Shown: one piece after another, positions 10,761 through 21,167 of the stretch
Position numbering within the stretch: position 1 is the first letter of the stretch
Layout: each line of letters begins with the position of its first letter
Source: Paragonimus westermani
Lineage: Eukaryota > Platyhelminthes > Trematoda > Plagiorchiida > Troglotrematidae
Direction: 5' to 3'
Assembly (NCBI GenBank): GCA_008508345.1
Contig: QNGE01001298.1
Location: 113,225 to 177,224 of the forward strand
DNA: 64,000 bases
Notes under the pieces: model-generated
Seen by the model: only the letters and a program-made list of their open reading frames with translations
Databases searched by the model: none
What the model was told of the DNA's origin: nothing
Made by a program: the position numbers and the translations under genes

Positions 10761-11052
10761 TACGTGCAAGTGAGTGGGGGTGTCACGCAACCTCGAGAAA
10801 CTAACCCCTATGGATTTGGCCTTACTTGGCCAATTGGAAGCGAAGTGGCCTAGACAAGTAGGCAGTGACTCATCACCATTTCATGATATATATATTTACA
10901 GGCATTTCATTCATTTGGTCGAACTGGTTTTTGACAATACAGTGTGTTTACCGCAACCGTGTCTTTCTTGTTTCCACATAGCAGAAACCCAGGTCTTGCA
11001 GTCAAGCCGTATTAGAACTTTTGGCAAAGGAAAAGCGCGCTACATCAAATGA

Positions 11053-11547
11053 CTTTTCTCTGTTCAGCCTGACGCACGTCAGACAAAACTGGGGGCGGAT
11101 TTTCTCGACCATGCAGAAGACCGGATTGATTTGAAACACGATAGGCTTGTAGCGAAGTGCAATGTGGTTCTTATATTAGGAAGACGCAGACCACAGCTTG
11201 GGAAAATTGAACCGAACGCACCTAATTCAGTACCAACCGGTGATAATCGGTTGATGATCGAGATTATGCATAAATTCCGAGAGTTCTTCACTATAGACCG
11301 AGGACTATACGGCTACTGTGACTTGATTGTGCGTGAAATCCTGATCCAGCCAGAGCGATTTCAACCCTTAGGTTCCAGAAGAATTCAGATACGCCCGCAG
11401 AAGGGAAGTGAAAAAAACGTACAAAAGGATAAAAACATCTATGAGGCGGACACCCCGTTCAATCCCCTCTTCTTGTTACGAGGTAGTCCAACGGTAAACT
11501 TTGTCTTTGGCCGATTTTCGACGGTTCAACAAGAATATGGTCAATAA
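11053..11547 (+). pseudogene. Gypsy-2 protease end and start of reverse transcriptase
   Basis: The frame is open from 11053 (after a stop) to 11547, 165 codons, although its first ATG is only at 11131. T-K-L-G-A-D-F-L-D at 11083-11109 is the retropepsin C-terminal signature '(I/L)-L-G-x-D-F-L'. R-I-D-L follows, as in related elements. The C-terminal part (R-F-Q-P-L-G-S-R-R-I-Q-I...S-P-T-V-N-F-V-F-G-R-F) corresponds loosely to 'P-x-x-x-x-x-R-R-(I/V)-P...S-P-V-V-x-V-x-K-x-D-G'. The fingers motif is badly eroded. Confidence 0.6.
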
Positions 11548-11615
11548 ATTGGTAACCATCTCACCGGTGTGAGAACTTTCTGACAGATAAATCCAGATAA
11601 ATCAGCTCTCATTAT

Positions 11616-11998
11616 GAGAGAAAACAGTGTCGCTTCAAACTTATGCCGTTTGGACTGCCGGGAGCCCCTTCAAGTCCAGATGACTGATGGTGAAAGAGAT
11701 GGACGGATTCCATAATACAATTTTCATTTGTGACGGCGTAATCATCTATAGTGTTGATGAGGCAAAACTCTCGATATGTGTTTCAGCCATGTTGCAGAAG
11801 ATTGAACAAGCCGGCTTAAAGACCAATAGTCCAAAGTCGCAACTGACAGAAAAATTAATGCTACTACTCGGTCACAAAGTCGGCCAGAGTGAGTTTCAGT
11901 CAATACCGAAGAAACTGATGACGATCGAAGCCACTCCGATGTCAACATCGAAGGGGACGTTGCGACATTTTCTTGGCCGCTTTGGGTTCCAAAACTGA
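11616..11998 (+). pseudogene. Gypsy-2 reverse transcriptase palm to thumb
   Basis: From 11616 the frame reads C-R-F-K-L-M-P-F-G-L-P-G-A-P-S-S, the near-invariant Ty3/Gypsy motif. A frameshift near 11676 then leads into the open frame 11687-11998. There F-I-C-D-G-V-I-I-Y-S-V-D-E-A stands for 'F-V-Y-V-D-D-I-I-I-Y-S-x-x-x-x-E-H': the second catalytic aspartate is glycine (11735-11737). L-Q-K-I-E-Q-A-G-L-K-T-N and L-L-G-H-K-V are conserved, as is the connection ending R-H-F-L-G-R-F-G-F. Confidence 0.85.
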
Positions 11999-12896
11999 TT
12001 CACCAATAACTTCAATGACCTCGTGGGCTCATTATATGAAATAGTGAAGAAACATTACCAGTCTTACTGATCAGAAACAGCCAGTCATGTGTTTGCCAAA
12101 ACCCAACAACTGATGAATAGAGGACAATTTACCCTAGAATTACTGGTAGCTGGATAGAGCTTCGTTTTGTGAACAATTGCGAGCGATTTGGGAAACGCAG
12201 TCGTGCTGAAATAGGAAGACAATAATATTGAGTATGTTAGTCAGGTACTAACTCTTGCCGAACTAAGTAATCCAAAGAAGTAGGTCTTAGAGAAATAGAA
12301 GCCATACTCGCTGGGCCGACTTTCCCGTGTGATGGCTTACCACAAATCGCCGAACTGAATTAGACCAGCGAAGGACAGCCGGGAAAAACTGGGCGGTCGA
12401 GCGTTGCGATTACACTAGTACGATTCGACGACTCGCCATGTGTCTGGGAACAAGAACTGTGTTCCTGATTTACCTTCTCGGGTGAAGATGAAGAGGTCAT
12501 CGTTAGAGTTGGTAGTACAGAACTGGATAACGAAACCGGAAAGTTACAAGCAGTACAGAGAATGGGTAGAGCGACACAGAAAATGACTGACCAGTTTTTA
12601 TCCGAAGGACAACCACCAGAATGCGAGAGATATTTAGGCTTGAAAAATTCCAAGAAGTAATGGTAAGACTTTTGTTGACCAGTGTAGGAATTTCAGTGCG
12701 CCAACTGTAAACGAATGACATCAGCCGGTTCACACAATTTGTCATCGAACTCACGAAATTTTGAAGTGCAGGATTTACTGACCGGGAGTGCTGGACGACA
12801 GTAACAATTGTGGGCAGACCAGACAAAAGTGCCACTTGCTGAGGGGTACTGACAGCACGGATCAGCAACTCACCTAGTCAACCCCAGTTGGTGAAA

Positions 12897-13175
12897 TCGG
12901 GGACCATTGGCCGGTGGAAGTGATGGGCCCTTTTCCAGTAAATACTTCCGGAAAAAAGTGAATCGTCGTTATGATGAAGCATTCCACAAGATGGAGCGAA
13001 GCAGCCACCATACCGGATCAGCGTGCAACATGTGTTCACAAGGTGGTGATTAGGCATATTGTTACAGATCACGGAGTACCGCGAGCCATATCGATTGGTC
13101 AAGGCCCCTGCTTCAAACTCGGTAGTGCGTGTAAATTAACGGAGATTCGTGGGTGGCTAACTAGTACCTGACAAC
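12897..13175 (+). pseudogene. Gypsy-2 integrase core remnant
   Basis: At 12899 the frame reads D-H-W-P-V-E-V-M-G-P-F-P-V; this is the 'V-D-I-L-G-P-L-P' strand with the first catalytic aspartate replaced by glutamate. After one stop (near 12959) the same frame continues I-V-V-M-M-K-H-S-T-R-W-S-E-A, I-P-D-Q-R-A-T, and V-T-D-H-G-V-P-R-A-I-S-I-G-Q-G-P-C-F-K. In active elements the last block is '(Y/F)-G-V-P-x-x-(I/L)-x-(S/T)-D-Q-G-x-x-F', so the second catalytic aspartate is glycine. Further right, R-D-S-D-V-V-Y-G-N-R near 13240 may be the 'G-D-x-V-W-L' segment. Confidence 0.85.
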
Positions 13176-14034
13176 TGTACAGGAAATCATCAAGGAGGCG
13201 TCAGCTAAAGAGGTGTCTGCTCGGTGTACCATGTTTGAACGTGATTCGGATGTTGTGTACGGAAACCGGTGAAGCCCAGATATAAAAGGGCCCGTATCTA
13301 GAAGATTTCTGACTAGGCGAACAGAAAATATATAGTAGTGGATCGTCACGAGCCAGTATATTTGATTAAGGATGCTAGGCAACAGCGTTGAGTTTACGGA
13401 ATTCGGTTTTGCAAATAGTGTGACGCTCCGAACAGAACAGAATGCGTATCAGGTGTGTCAACCTTACCAAAGCTGGTACCCAGATAGTTGAGAGAACGAA
13501 GAGAGCCTGAACGACTTTTGCTGCAGCTGGAACAATCTGTGGGGAAAAGAGTGTATAGGAGGTGGACGATCTTACTATATTACCCGTCGATATCCAGGTG
13601 GAGGCAGTTATTTGGAAAGCGAAGTAACTCAATAGAAATACAGGAAGGAGCACCAGAGAGCGCTTCCATACTTAAACTTGGTATTGACAACTGTTGCGTC
13701 CCGGGCTTACTCTTGTGTGCAAATGAGTGTTGTTGTTTGTGTTGATGGTGAAGCATATGCCCAGAGTGTTGATTTTCGAAATGAACAGTGCTTATGCCAT
13801 CGACGTTGTTGTCTGACAGAATTTGTAATGATTAAATCAAATACCATTTAGTATAGGAGATCAAAGTCTCAGCTTGAAAAACAAAGGTAGTTTGTTCAAT
13901 GCAGCTTCAGCTCTTTCGGTTGGTGCGAGATTGTAAATATGTGCACAGATAACACAATTTGGTACTGATTTAATTTGTTAAGTACTTGAGATATATTAAT
14001 TCTACTATCCGAGAAAAAAAGTCCTTTAATTTAC

Positions 14035-14176
14035 CTTCTGTATATTCCTTGTAGATCTGAATACGTCGCTTGCCAATCTGTTTGGTAATCGCTTCACCAA
14101 ATGCAGCTTTCCTACGGCTTGCATTGCAAACGTTTAGCGTTTTTCGAATGTGTTCAGTGGCCTTCAGTAAGTGCTC
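14035..14176 (-). CDS. TTC39: TTC39-like gene, exon C
   Basis: 142 bases: 47 codons plus one base. The acceptor is a pyrimidine-rich tract ending TCACAG (phase 0, fitting exon B), and the donor is AGAAG|GTAAAT. The sequence begins E-H-L-L-K-A-T-E-H-I-R-K-T-L and continues C-N-A-S-R-R-K-A-A-F-G-E-A-I. It matches the TTC39 segment 'D-I-x-x-A-x-x-x-M-K-x-A-L-x-x-C-Q-x-x-R-(K/R)'. It ends Y-K-E-Y-T-E plus one base; joined to exon D this gives E-E-Q-A-H-A-E-L, exactly where the family has E-(E/x)-x-H-A-E-(L/V)-C-Y-A-E. Confidence 0.85.
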
Positions 14177-17100
14177 CTGTGACAGAAGAATCAGTGGAAC
14201 GTATGGAATGAACGAACTGATAATAGCGCAATAGAAAAGGTTTTACATAGCACGAACGTAACGGTGGAGAAATTCTTACGCGTAGTCACAATTCAAAACA
14301 TATCTATAGATATGTGTGAACATTTTACATTCGCAACTTGGACCACATATGCCTGGTTCAGGTTTGAGTCTGTTTCAAATCAAGATTATTGTCATATGTT
14401 TCCCTACATATACAAAAATTTCAGTGTACAACAACATTCAAAACTACCGATAATGAGAAAAAGCGACAGGAATACGTAACTGACTGTGACATCGTCTTAC
14501 CAATAAACACCTATCAAAGAATGCTCACACATAGTGAGCAAAGTCAGTCTCTCGGTTTTCTCCGTGTAGATTCAGGAAGCCTTAAATACGACACCGAACC
14601 CACACTTTTGTCTCGAAAGTTGACATCTATTGTTCGCTGCCACAGCGCTCATTAACTTTGTCTGTCGTCATTTTTGGTTGTTTACTCACTATTGTGTTTC
14701 TGAACGTGCTTGTTTATTCCAGTCATTGAAGCTGAGATATTCTTTCCGCAGCAAATTATTCTGTTAATTAAGGTTGTTGAGCTGTTCTAAGAACTGACTA
14801 AACCGTCAACCGTAAATAAGGGTTTTTAAGTCACAGCTGATAGAAGCCTTCGCCTTCCCATAAAATTTATAGTCATCCAGCTTGACTATCCAAAAAATTC
14901 CAGTTAAACTGCTATATTTCAAGGGCAAGTTTGATCAAGCCGCCTATTGATTCTAAGACTATTCATTGTGAAAGCCTGTCTCGGGTTCTTACTTTATTGT
15001 GACCCTGTGTCATTTCCGGTTAACACATTTACAAACCTCAAATGTTCAGTATTACACGATTCAGATATTCGTGAGAAAGTAAAATTTTCAAACAACAGAT
15101 TCTTTAATTGAACAACGAGCTTGTTACTCAAATGGTGGGGATATTGTATTTGAAAACAACCTTCCAAATTATCCTCCTATCTTCTGCATGCATTCCACCA
15201 TCCACAGTTACCAAGCTACCAGCACGGAAAACTGTTAGATGACAAACAGTTGGAATTCCTGAACCTCTTTCAAAATTGCTTTGCACACACATAAATGAAC
15301 CCAACGGGAGAATAATTAAATACAACCGGTTAACATGATGAACGACATATTTAGGGTCGATAGAAAAGTTCCCCGAGCCCACTTCTTACTACCTAGACCG
15401 TGACTCTTACTGGCAGTAGAGACAGTCGAAGCCAGACACTTACACCATAGGTTGTATGCCTAAAAGCAGTCCTCAGGAAACATACACCTTCTGTGGTCAG
15501 TTATGCGTAAAGTATTTGCACCACGTCCAAATCTAAACCTTAGGAATACGGACAGCATACCGTCACATTTCTCATTCATCTGTAATAACTACATTCGTTC
15601 ACACAATATGGCGTATTTCCGGAGGTTCTCGAAGTTGTGTACTACCACAAGTATATATATATATGTTACGTTTATATACCGCAAGTCCTTCTTGTCTTAG
15701 TCCACTGCGAGTGTATACGAAGGTGTTCACAGCTCACACGGTCTACCTCTCAAAAACTCTGGGTCCCCGCATATTGTATTCCTACTAATTGTCTGTGTAG
15801 TATCGAGACAATCACTTGCAGCTCATGACTTATTGCTCACACCCCGATCTGCAAGTAGAAAGCTGTTTGGGAGCCACTCAGTTGTATTGTTGCCTGCAGA
15901 ATCAAAAATGGTTCTCTTCACTGTCTTTACCTGAAAGAAACGGAGGCGAAATCGACACAACATTCAAGCCGTAACAAAACAGCAACTTCAGCAGTTGTCC
16001 TGATAACAATGAAAACCGTTTGAAAACGTATAACGGAAGCTCTTTAACACGGTTGCCTAGAATCTGGCGACGAGGTATTCAATAACGAGTTCATGTGAGT
16101 CCCGGCTTTCTTTTGTGGGCATAGCGGATAATTACGTCAGAGTTTATCAGTGGTCCCACATCAAGCCAAATGTTCAGAACTAGGCCTAGGGTACATGAAA
16201 TTGTCTTTGGGACGAATTTGGTTCATATCGGGATTGCACGGAAAATCATCGTACTACCGCACAATCTGTTTGCATTATAGAACCAAGCTTTCAAATCTAA
16301 TCATCTACAGGAACGCATACCCCTTGAAGTGTGGACAGAACCTTTCAACAAGCGATATTCGCCACCATTGTCTTAAACAGGTAGGGAATGACACAATTCC
16401 GCTGCCTATGTAAATAATGCAGATCGATTTAATCCAGTCAACTTGATCGATGACCAATGGGATATCTTAACCTTCGCATATGCGTTCTACTAACCTCAGA
16501 TTATTTGTTTCCAAATTCGGATCCTGAATAGAATGGGGGCGAATTCAGAGATGAGATTTTAAACTATCTTAACCAAAGGTTGTCACCCTGCTAATCCCGC
16601 ACCTGACAGGCCAATGCCTGAGCATATGTACCGGTTTGCAGCAGTAGTCAGAATGATCCCGGAAAGGGCTTAAAGAATCACCAGCCAAGGCTGAAAATGC
16701 TTACCGACACAAAGAAGAGTGGCACCAAGCCCATTATCGTTCTTGTAATCATCACAAGTTTATCAAGGATGGCTGAGTGAGAAAACACAAGGTAACTTGT
16801 AGTGGAATACATCAGCGATAATAGACAACTAAAGACCTGAGGACCAAGTCCAGCTTGTCGGCATCTTCATCATAACTAAGCATGGACTTTCTCCAGTACA
16901 TACAACCGAAACCAGCTCCTTTCAGTTATTAACTACTTGGATAGCATGTTGATAAATGAGCTAAATGATGTTCGACTATTGGACTTTCTGAAACTGGTTT
17001 TATCCATTCTATCACCTAATATTAAGAGAAGCTTACATGACAATGAGCATTGAGCATTACACCACTTCGTTGCACTTACAACTTTCCAACTTAAAGGTGT

Positions 17101-17682
17101 TTTAAAAAATAAACAATAAAAGCAGTTTGTTTCATTTATTTATTTATTTGTTTATTTGCTCGTTCATTTATTCATTGGATGCAGTTTAACGTGGTGAACA
17201 GCCACACGAAGGTTGCCAAATTGTGGCTTAGTCAGAGCTATATGGTCACCGATCCGATAATCAAGGAATAGCACTCCAAAATAGACACAAGGCGACCACT
17301 GCCGCCTCCAACGGTGATCTTGGCACGAAAGCTGGGTATATAATAATTAAAATTGGATAATTTCAGTCTGCGTTTCGTTGAGCATCAAGTCATATATGGC
17401 ACCAATCCGTCTGACCACAGTAAGTTGACCTGCTAATCCAAAATAACGCCTGCTAAGCAAACTGTTGTGAACGCATCCTGTGGCACCCTGCAGTTGGAAC
17501 TGTTTAACAAGTTTACCGTTCATTTTAACTCTTTCTGCTACATATTGGAGGATAAGGAAGGTGTCTAAGTCTTAAGATTATTGCGTATTAGCTAACAGCA
17601 CTGAGCCTAAATCAGAGAAGAGATTTTAAGAGCCTAACGTGGTCTACATACGATAGTTTATTAGCAACAAGCTTTCACTCAC
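14177..17682 (-). other. TTC39 intron, 3506 nt, with weak repeat remains
   Basis: No exon of the gene was found here. A short (TA)n run sits near 15651 and an ATTT-type simple repeat at 17131-17178. At 16.55-16.9 kb the + strand has scattered stretches that could be the C-terminal part of a Gypsy integrase (Y-R-F-A-A-V-V-R; A-K-A-E-N-A-Y-R-H-K-E-E), but the similarity is too weak to name it. Confidence 0.5.
17131..17178. repeat. ATTT-type simple repeat
   Basis: Imperfect tandem ATTT/TGTTT units (catttatttatttatttg...). A short microsatellite inside the TTC39 intron. Confidence 0.8.
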
Positions 17683-17758
17683 ATGTTCAATGGTAGCCGT
17701 ACCCTGTACAAACAAAATTGTGGAATGCGCCAGCTCTTGGTACATACCAGATGGTCCT
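17683..17758 (-). CDS. TTC39: TTC39-like gene, exon B
   Basis: 76 bases: one base completing glutamine, then 25 codons, ending CAT|GTGAGT in phase 0. The residues G-M-Y-Q-E-L-A-H-S-T-I-L-F-V-Q-G-T-A-T correspond to the TTC39 block 'S-M-Y-H-x-L-x-Y-(S/A)-T-I-L-x-(M/L)-Q-A-x-M-T-F', one of the most conserved stretches of the family. The acceptor follows CTTCTTGAACAG. This exon, together with exons C and D, makes the identification secure. A 3.5-kb intron follows. Confidence 0.85.
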
Positions 17759-17813
17759 CTGTTCAAGAAGAACACAAAGAGATTTAACTGTAGCAACTAA
17801 TCCGAAGACTTAC

Positions 17814-17915
17814 TGCAGCAGACGCGCTTTAGCTCCTTCAATTTTGTTGTCAAGAAACAAATCGATAGTGGTCTTCGCTTCGGCGATTCCTTCCAACAAT
17901 TTGGCTGACGCTAGG
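17814..17915 (-). CDS. TTC39: TTC39-like gene, exon A
   Basis: 102 bases: one base completing a codon, 33 codons, then two bases, ending at a consensus donor CA|GTAAGT. The sequence A-K-L-L-E-G-I-A-E-A-K-T-T-I-D-L-F-L-D-N aligns with the first conserved helix pair of TTC39 ('L-x-x-C-x-x-A-L-D-L-F-L-x-N-x-F-x-E-A-L'). The acceptor chosen (CTTTAG at 17916-17917) gives the correct phase with the microexon; two other AGs lie within 12 bases. The intron to the next exon is only 55 nt. Confidence 0.75.
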
Positions 17916-17962
17916 CTAAAGATTTTATCGATTTTTATGGATAATGCAATGTGGCAACTTAC

Positions 17963-17991
17963 ACATCCTTTGCACTGACGGTACGAGGAAT
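17963..17991 (-). CDS. TTC39: TTC39-like gene, 29-nt microexon Y
   Basis: A 29-base exon between a strong acceptor (polypyrimidine run ending TTTTCCAG) and a consensus donor (GT|GTAAGT). It encodes I-P-R-T-V-S-A-K-D plus two bases, which the next exon completes to valine. The phase fits both neighbours, and the flanking introns are 196 and 47 nt. It is too short for similarity to decide. The alternative is that the preceding exon runs straight to the next one, but the three-way phase agreement favours a real microexon. Confidence 0.5.
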
Positions 17992-18187
17992 CTGGAAAAG
18001 AAGAGCGAAGAATTTCTCACATTTTCCTTTCAGTATGAACGCTTTCAAAATGATGAAGGCATTTGTGACAACGTGGGCAAAGATAGCAGTGATGATTCTT
18101 ATGACATTTCACCAACAACACTTAGGTGATTCTTTGGGATACTTTAAGTTAAAAGCTGTTGGCACATTTCTACCGGTTGGATTTTAC

Positions 18188-18324
18188 CTGTTGTCTATAA
18201 GAATGCGTGTAATTGATAAATAGGTATCCAGCTAACAGATTAATCTCGAGACCCATAGACAAAATTGCGGCATGTAAAACTTCTTCGCAATCCTCCAAAG
18301 TCTTGAATATTTTCGAAAGATCCT
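18188..18324 (-). CDS. TTC39: TTC39-like gene, N-terminal exon Z
   Basis: The acceptor is a pyrimidine-containing tract ending AACAG at 18325-18326, and the donor is CAG|GTAAAA at 18187. The exon has 2 + 135 bases and reads L-S-K-I-F-K-T-L-E-D-C-E-E-V-L at its start and N-Y-T-H-S-Y-R-Q-Q at its end, with phase 0 at the 3' border. It lies outside the part of TTC39 that is well conserved, so its membership rests on phase, spacing and coding character rather than similarity. An alternative acceptor two bases downstream (AGAG|GAT) would also keep the frame. No upstream exon or start codon could be assigned. Confidence 0.5.
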
Positions 18325-20516
18325 CTGTTATTAACGCAAAAATACGGAGGGTGTCAGACTGCGGTTGTCAACTTCAAAAAGTCTTGACTCTGCAAACACT
18401 ATTAATGTTCAATGGTTGTTCAAAAGGTTGGTAGACAACTCCTTCAATCAGACTCGTATCGGCTGATATGACCTGATAGTTCATTTAATCAAGAATAACA
18501 TCATTGCTTCTTAAAACACGACACTCACTGTAGACACTGTAGCTTCCAAACTACTTGGACACACTTTCTTATAGTCTGACTTTATCACCCGAAGAATTTC
18601 TAGTTAAATGTGGTGGAGGATTATACTGATAGTATTTAATATGCCATAACAAAAATGCAGTTAAAATAACATATTTATGGATTGCAAGCACTTTCGAGAG
18701 ATCACTGCTACAATTAACCTCACACTTTCGTAAACTCTTAGAAAGATTCAAGTATGCACCCTCATCAGACGGAAGATGGATGTCTAGTTAACAATACGTG
18801 CGAGTAAAATGTTATCCCAATCACGTTAGATGCGGCATACAATTAACCGTTCTACTAAGTATCTTTCTGACAAATGACGCTCCTCGACTGAATCAACCAA
18901 ATTTGTACAGTGGCCACACACGATCCACTTCACAACAGAGAAAGTGAGAAGATTGAGATGAGTTTTCAAAGCAGTGAAATAACGCTATTCTCCATACAGC
19001 CCCTTAACACATTCTTAGCTAGAGACTGCAGCTGTACGTTTTGTCCTCCTTAAGCGTCCGGGTAGCCTAAAAGAGAATTCGAACAGGCACCTCAGTGTGC
19101 AGGCGCATATTCTGTTCAACCTTGTAAGTAACAGTCTCTACTAACCACCCGTTTTACCAAGTGGAGTTAATTTCTTAGAAACATTTTGTTTCCGAACATT
19201 TGTTATTCAACTACAAGGGAGCTGCTCTTTGCCTTTTTGCAACGGCGACTTCATGAAAGTAAGTAGACTCACTGTAAATGGTTCATTTGAAGAAACTTTG
19301 TGTTCCCCACTCAGTGCTTCATTCACGCCTGCCTACCTCCCTGCTAGGTGTGATCTTAGGTTGTAGATTTCCCGGAGGTCTGAAAATTTTAACCTTTTAA
19401 CAGATCAGTAACATTTCTGGTCTCACACAGCCACACTACACGCAGTTAATTTCTCAGTGCTGCTGTCAAACCACTTTTAAAAGCACACAAGTTGTTGACA
19501 AACAAACTCTTGAGATGTAAGTGACATTCTACTCTTAAAATCTGTTTGAATTTTTCCCAATAGGATTCCACAGTGATCACTTACCTAACGAAAACTTTAG
19601 CTTACTGATGAGTAGTCGGGGATTTGGTTTATTTTCATGTTAAACATCATTCACATTTGATCGAAGCCTTCACATTCAGATAGACTTTAGTTGTTCCTGT
19701 GTATATTTCTCTAGGGGTTAGTAGAGCGACTGAATGTGTGACAGTGTAAACATTCTGTCAACACGTTCGCGCAACATTCAGTTCACAATTTCGCTGAATT
19801 TTCATCTCAGCCATTGTGCCACATACTTCTTATTGTTTGCTATCACTGAACACATGAAGTCATTAAAAGCTTAGTTTCCTTCTTCAAGGTGTAAATATGT
19901 AATGTGACTTTCATTGATTTTACCTGAAGTGTAGTTGTGATTTCAGTAATCAAGCCATACATATATCAACCTATTTACGTGCATTTATGTGGGACTGACG
20001 GTACCTGAATCCGGACTGGTCTGCCACGGTGACCGATTTTAGAGTTCATCTGGTTTGAGCCACCAAAAATGGTACTTTCTGGAACAATTCTGAGCCCATA
20101 GACAATCACCTCATTTAGTGTAAATCCAGAAGCATAACACCGGGTAGCCTGTGGGCCATTTCTTAGATTCTGCCTACTTTCCTCAGCCTACCTCTGTTAT
20201 GCGGGGAGAGGTTGTGCTGCAGGTCTTGAACCTAACGGGGTGCCATTGTCGTCACTTATAATCATGACACAAATGTACAAATTGCCTGAAGGAACACACC
20301 TTAAGCACTGAACACGATATAACGAGTTAAAATATCCACCCCGGACAGAACGCGCACCGATATTAAACCCATGATTTCCGTGGGAAGTGAGCATTTTTTG
20401 ATGCTCAGAATAAAACCGATTGCTGTGCATATTGTTATCCCTCAGAATTGCGGAAAATTAAAACAATTCGCAAGTTCCGCAAAGGTTCTTTTGATCTGAC
20501 ACATAGCCGACACGTG
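18325..20516. other. no gene recognised
   Basis: Upstream of the most 5' TTC39 exon found. Only short chance frames are seen and no promoter could be assigned. A 38-bp SINE tail fragment sits at 19651-19688. Donor-like CACTTACCTAAC at about 19586 (minus) has no coding sequence behind it. Confidence 0.4.
19651..19688 (-). repeat. SINE tail fragment
   Basis: 38 bases nearly identical to the tail of the SINE copy at 35.62 kb (tcacatttgatcg...cattcagatagacttt, differing at about three places). Same orientation as that copy. Confidence 0.75.
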
Positions 20517-20519
20517 TTC

Positions 20520-20602
20520 GATATCACAGGCTTTCCATTCGAAAGAATGCACTGAACTCGAGTTTCGCTCTTATCAACGGTCAACAGCAGTGCATAACTT
20601 TG
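20520..20602 (-). repeat. SINE partial copy (post-tRNA region)
   Basis: Shares gcact(a/g)(g/a)actcgagtttcgctct and agtgcata with the region 35670-35725 of the best SINE copy, in the same orientation. The tRNA-like part is missing. A hairpin follows immediately (20610-20666). Confidence 0.65.
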
Positions 20603-20609
20603 TTCAGAT

Positions 20610-20666
20610 CAGAATTTGCACTCTGACCTTAAGGTTAGTGAGACGAGGGTCAGAGTGCAACTTCTG
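20610..20666. repeat. 19-bp inverted repeat (hairpin)
   Basis: 20610-20628 is the reverse complement of 20648-20666 with one mismatch; the loop is 19 nt. It immediately follows a truncated SINE. Function unknown. Confidence 0.85.
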
Positions 20667-21167
20667 ACCTCTGTGCTCAGAAGAAGTTCGTGCTGGCACT
20701 TTATCTTCACTGGCCAGCAGTCAATCAGGCTCATGGTTTGGAACTGTATTTGCGTAAGTGATATCAAACGCGCCGCCCATAACCTCTGTTGATCGTTTTT
20801 CTGACACCCTATTCATTGTTTTCACGATTATTTTGTAATTAGTCCGATCACCAAACACAGTAGACTAGTATTGTTCGCTACTTTTTCGTGCTCATTAGTT
20901 CTGTAGAACCCCTGTTACTTTCACAGTTCGACGCTTCGGTTTATGGTAACTTGTAACGTTAATTCTCTTAATTAGCAACTCTGAATTTCCATAGGTCATA
21001 TCTCATGCACTTGAACGCCCATTCCGTGACTGCACGTGGCAATCTGGTTTCACTCATCCTCGTCTTTTGCCATTGACAGACCATGGCCAAAGACGAATTA
21101 CACCACACGCTTCAAATCGTAATCTAGTCATTTAGAAACGTGTGAGCATCACCACTGAACATGGTTC

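Larger units (their letters stand above)
9780..13500 (+). mobile_element. degenerate Ty3/Gypsy retrotransposon, Gypsy-2
   Basis: In order on the + strand: gag-like frame (9794-10111), C-terminal protease motif (about 11083), reverse transcriptase (11131-11998), a poorly preserved RNase H zone (about 12000-12330), and integrase core (12899-13171). Chromodomain-free downstream sequence with possible end-of-pol traits follows to about 13.4 kb. Frameshifts and stops separate each piece. No LTRs were identified. The element lies antisense within the TTC39 intron. Its polymerase motif follows the Y-V-D-D-I-I-I-Y-S pattern, so it differs from Gypsy-1 and Gypsy-3. Confidence 0.85.
6472..14034 (-). 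other. TTC39 intron, 7563 nt, packed with dead retroelements
   Basis: The intron between exons C and D. It contains a Penelope-like remnant in the gene's own orientation (8050-9060) and a Gypsy pol remnant in the opposite orientation (9780-13500). 6472-8050 and 9060-9780 show nothing recognisable. A donor-like CAACAG|GTGAGT at about 8912 falls inside the Penelope coding sequence and is probably not used. Confidence 0.7.
5787..18324 (-). other. TTC39: TTC39-family gene, seven exons, 5' and 3' ends not found
   Basis: Seven minus-strand exons (18188-18324, 17963-17991, 17814-17915, 17683-17758, 14035-14176, 6339-6471, 5787-5890) splice in phase at every junction with GT-AG borders and encode about 240 residues. 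The central five match the N-terminal half of animal TTC39A/B/C, TPR-containing proteins of the TPR_39/Iml2 family. These are about 580-680 residues long in vertebrates, so more than half, including the main TPR domain, should lie left of the window or in exons I missed. TTC39B is known in mammals for effects on HDL and LXR levels; its biochemical role is unsettled. Introns grow from 47-196 nt at the 5' end to 3.5 and 7.6 kb. Confidence 0.85.

Noticed and set aside
13860..13979. Possible terminal exon of TTC39, in phase with exon C and ending in a stop
   Set aside because: Exon C joins equally in phase to 6339-6471, and that junction restores the conserved family sequence. This one has no counterpart in TTC39.
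16694..16772. Minus-strand stretch with a strong acceptor and GTAAGC donor between TTC39 exons B and C
   Set aside because: Its only open frame does not fit the phase of exon B (the in-phase frame meets a stop). The plus strand here may be a decayed integrase.
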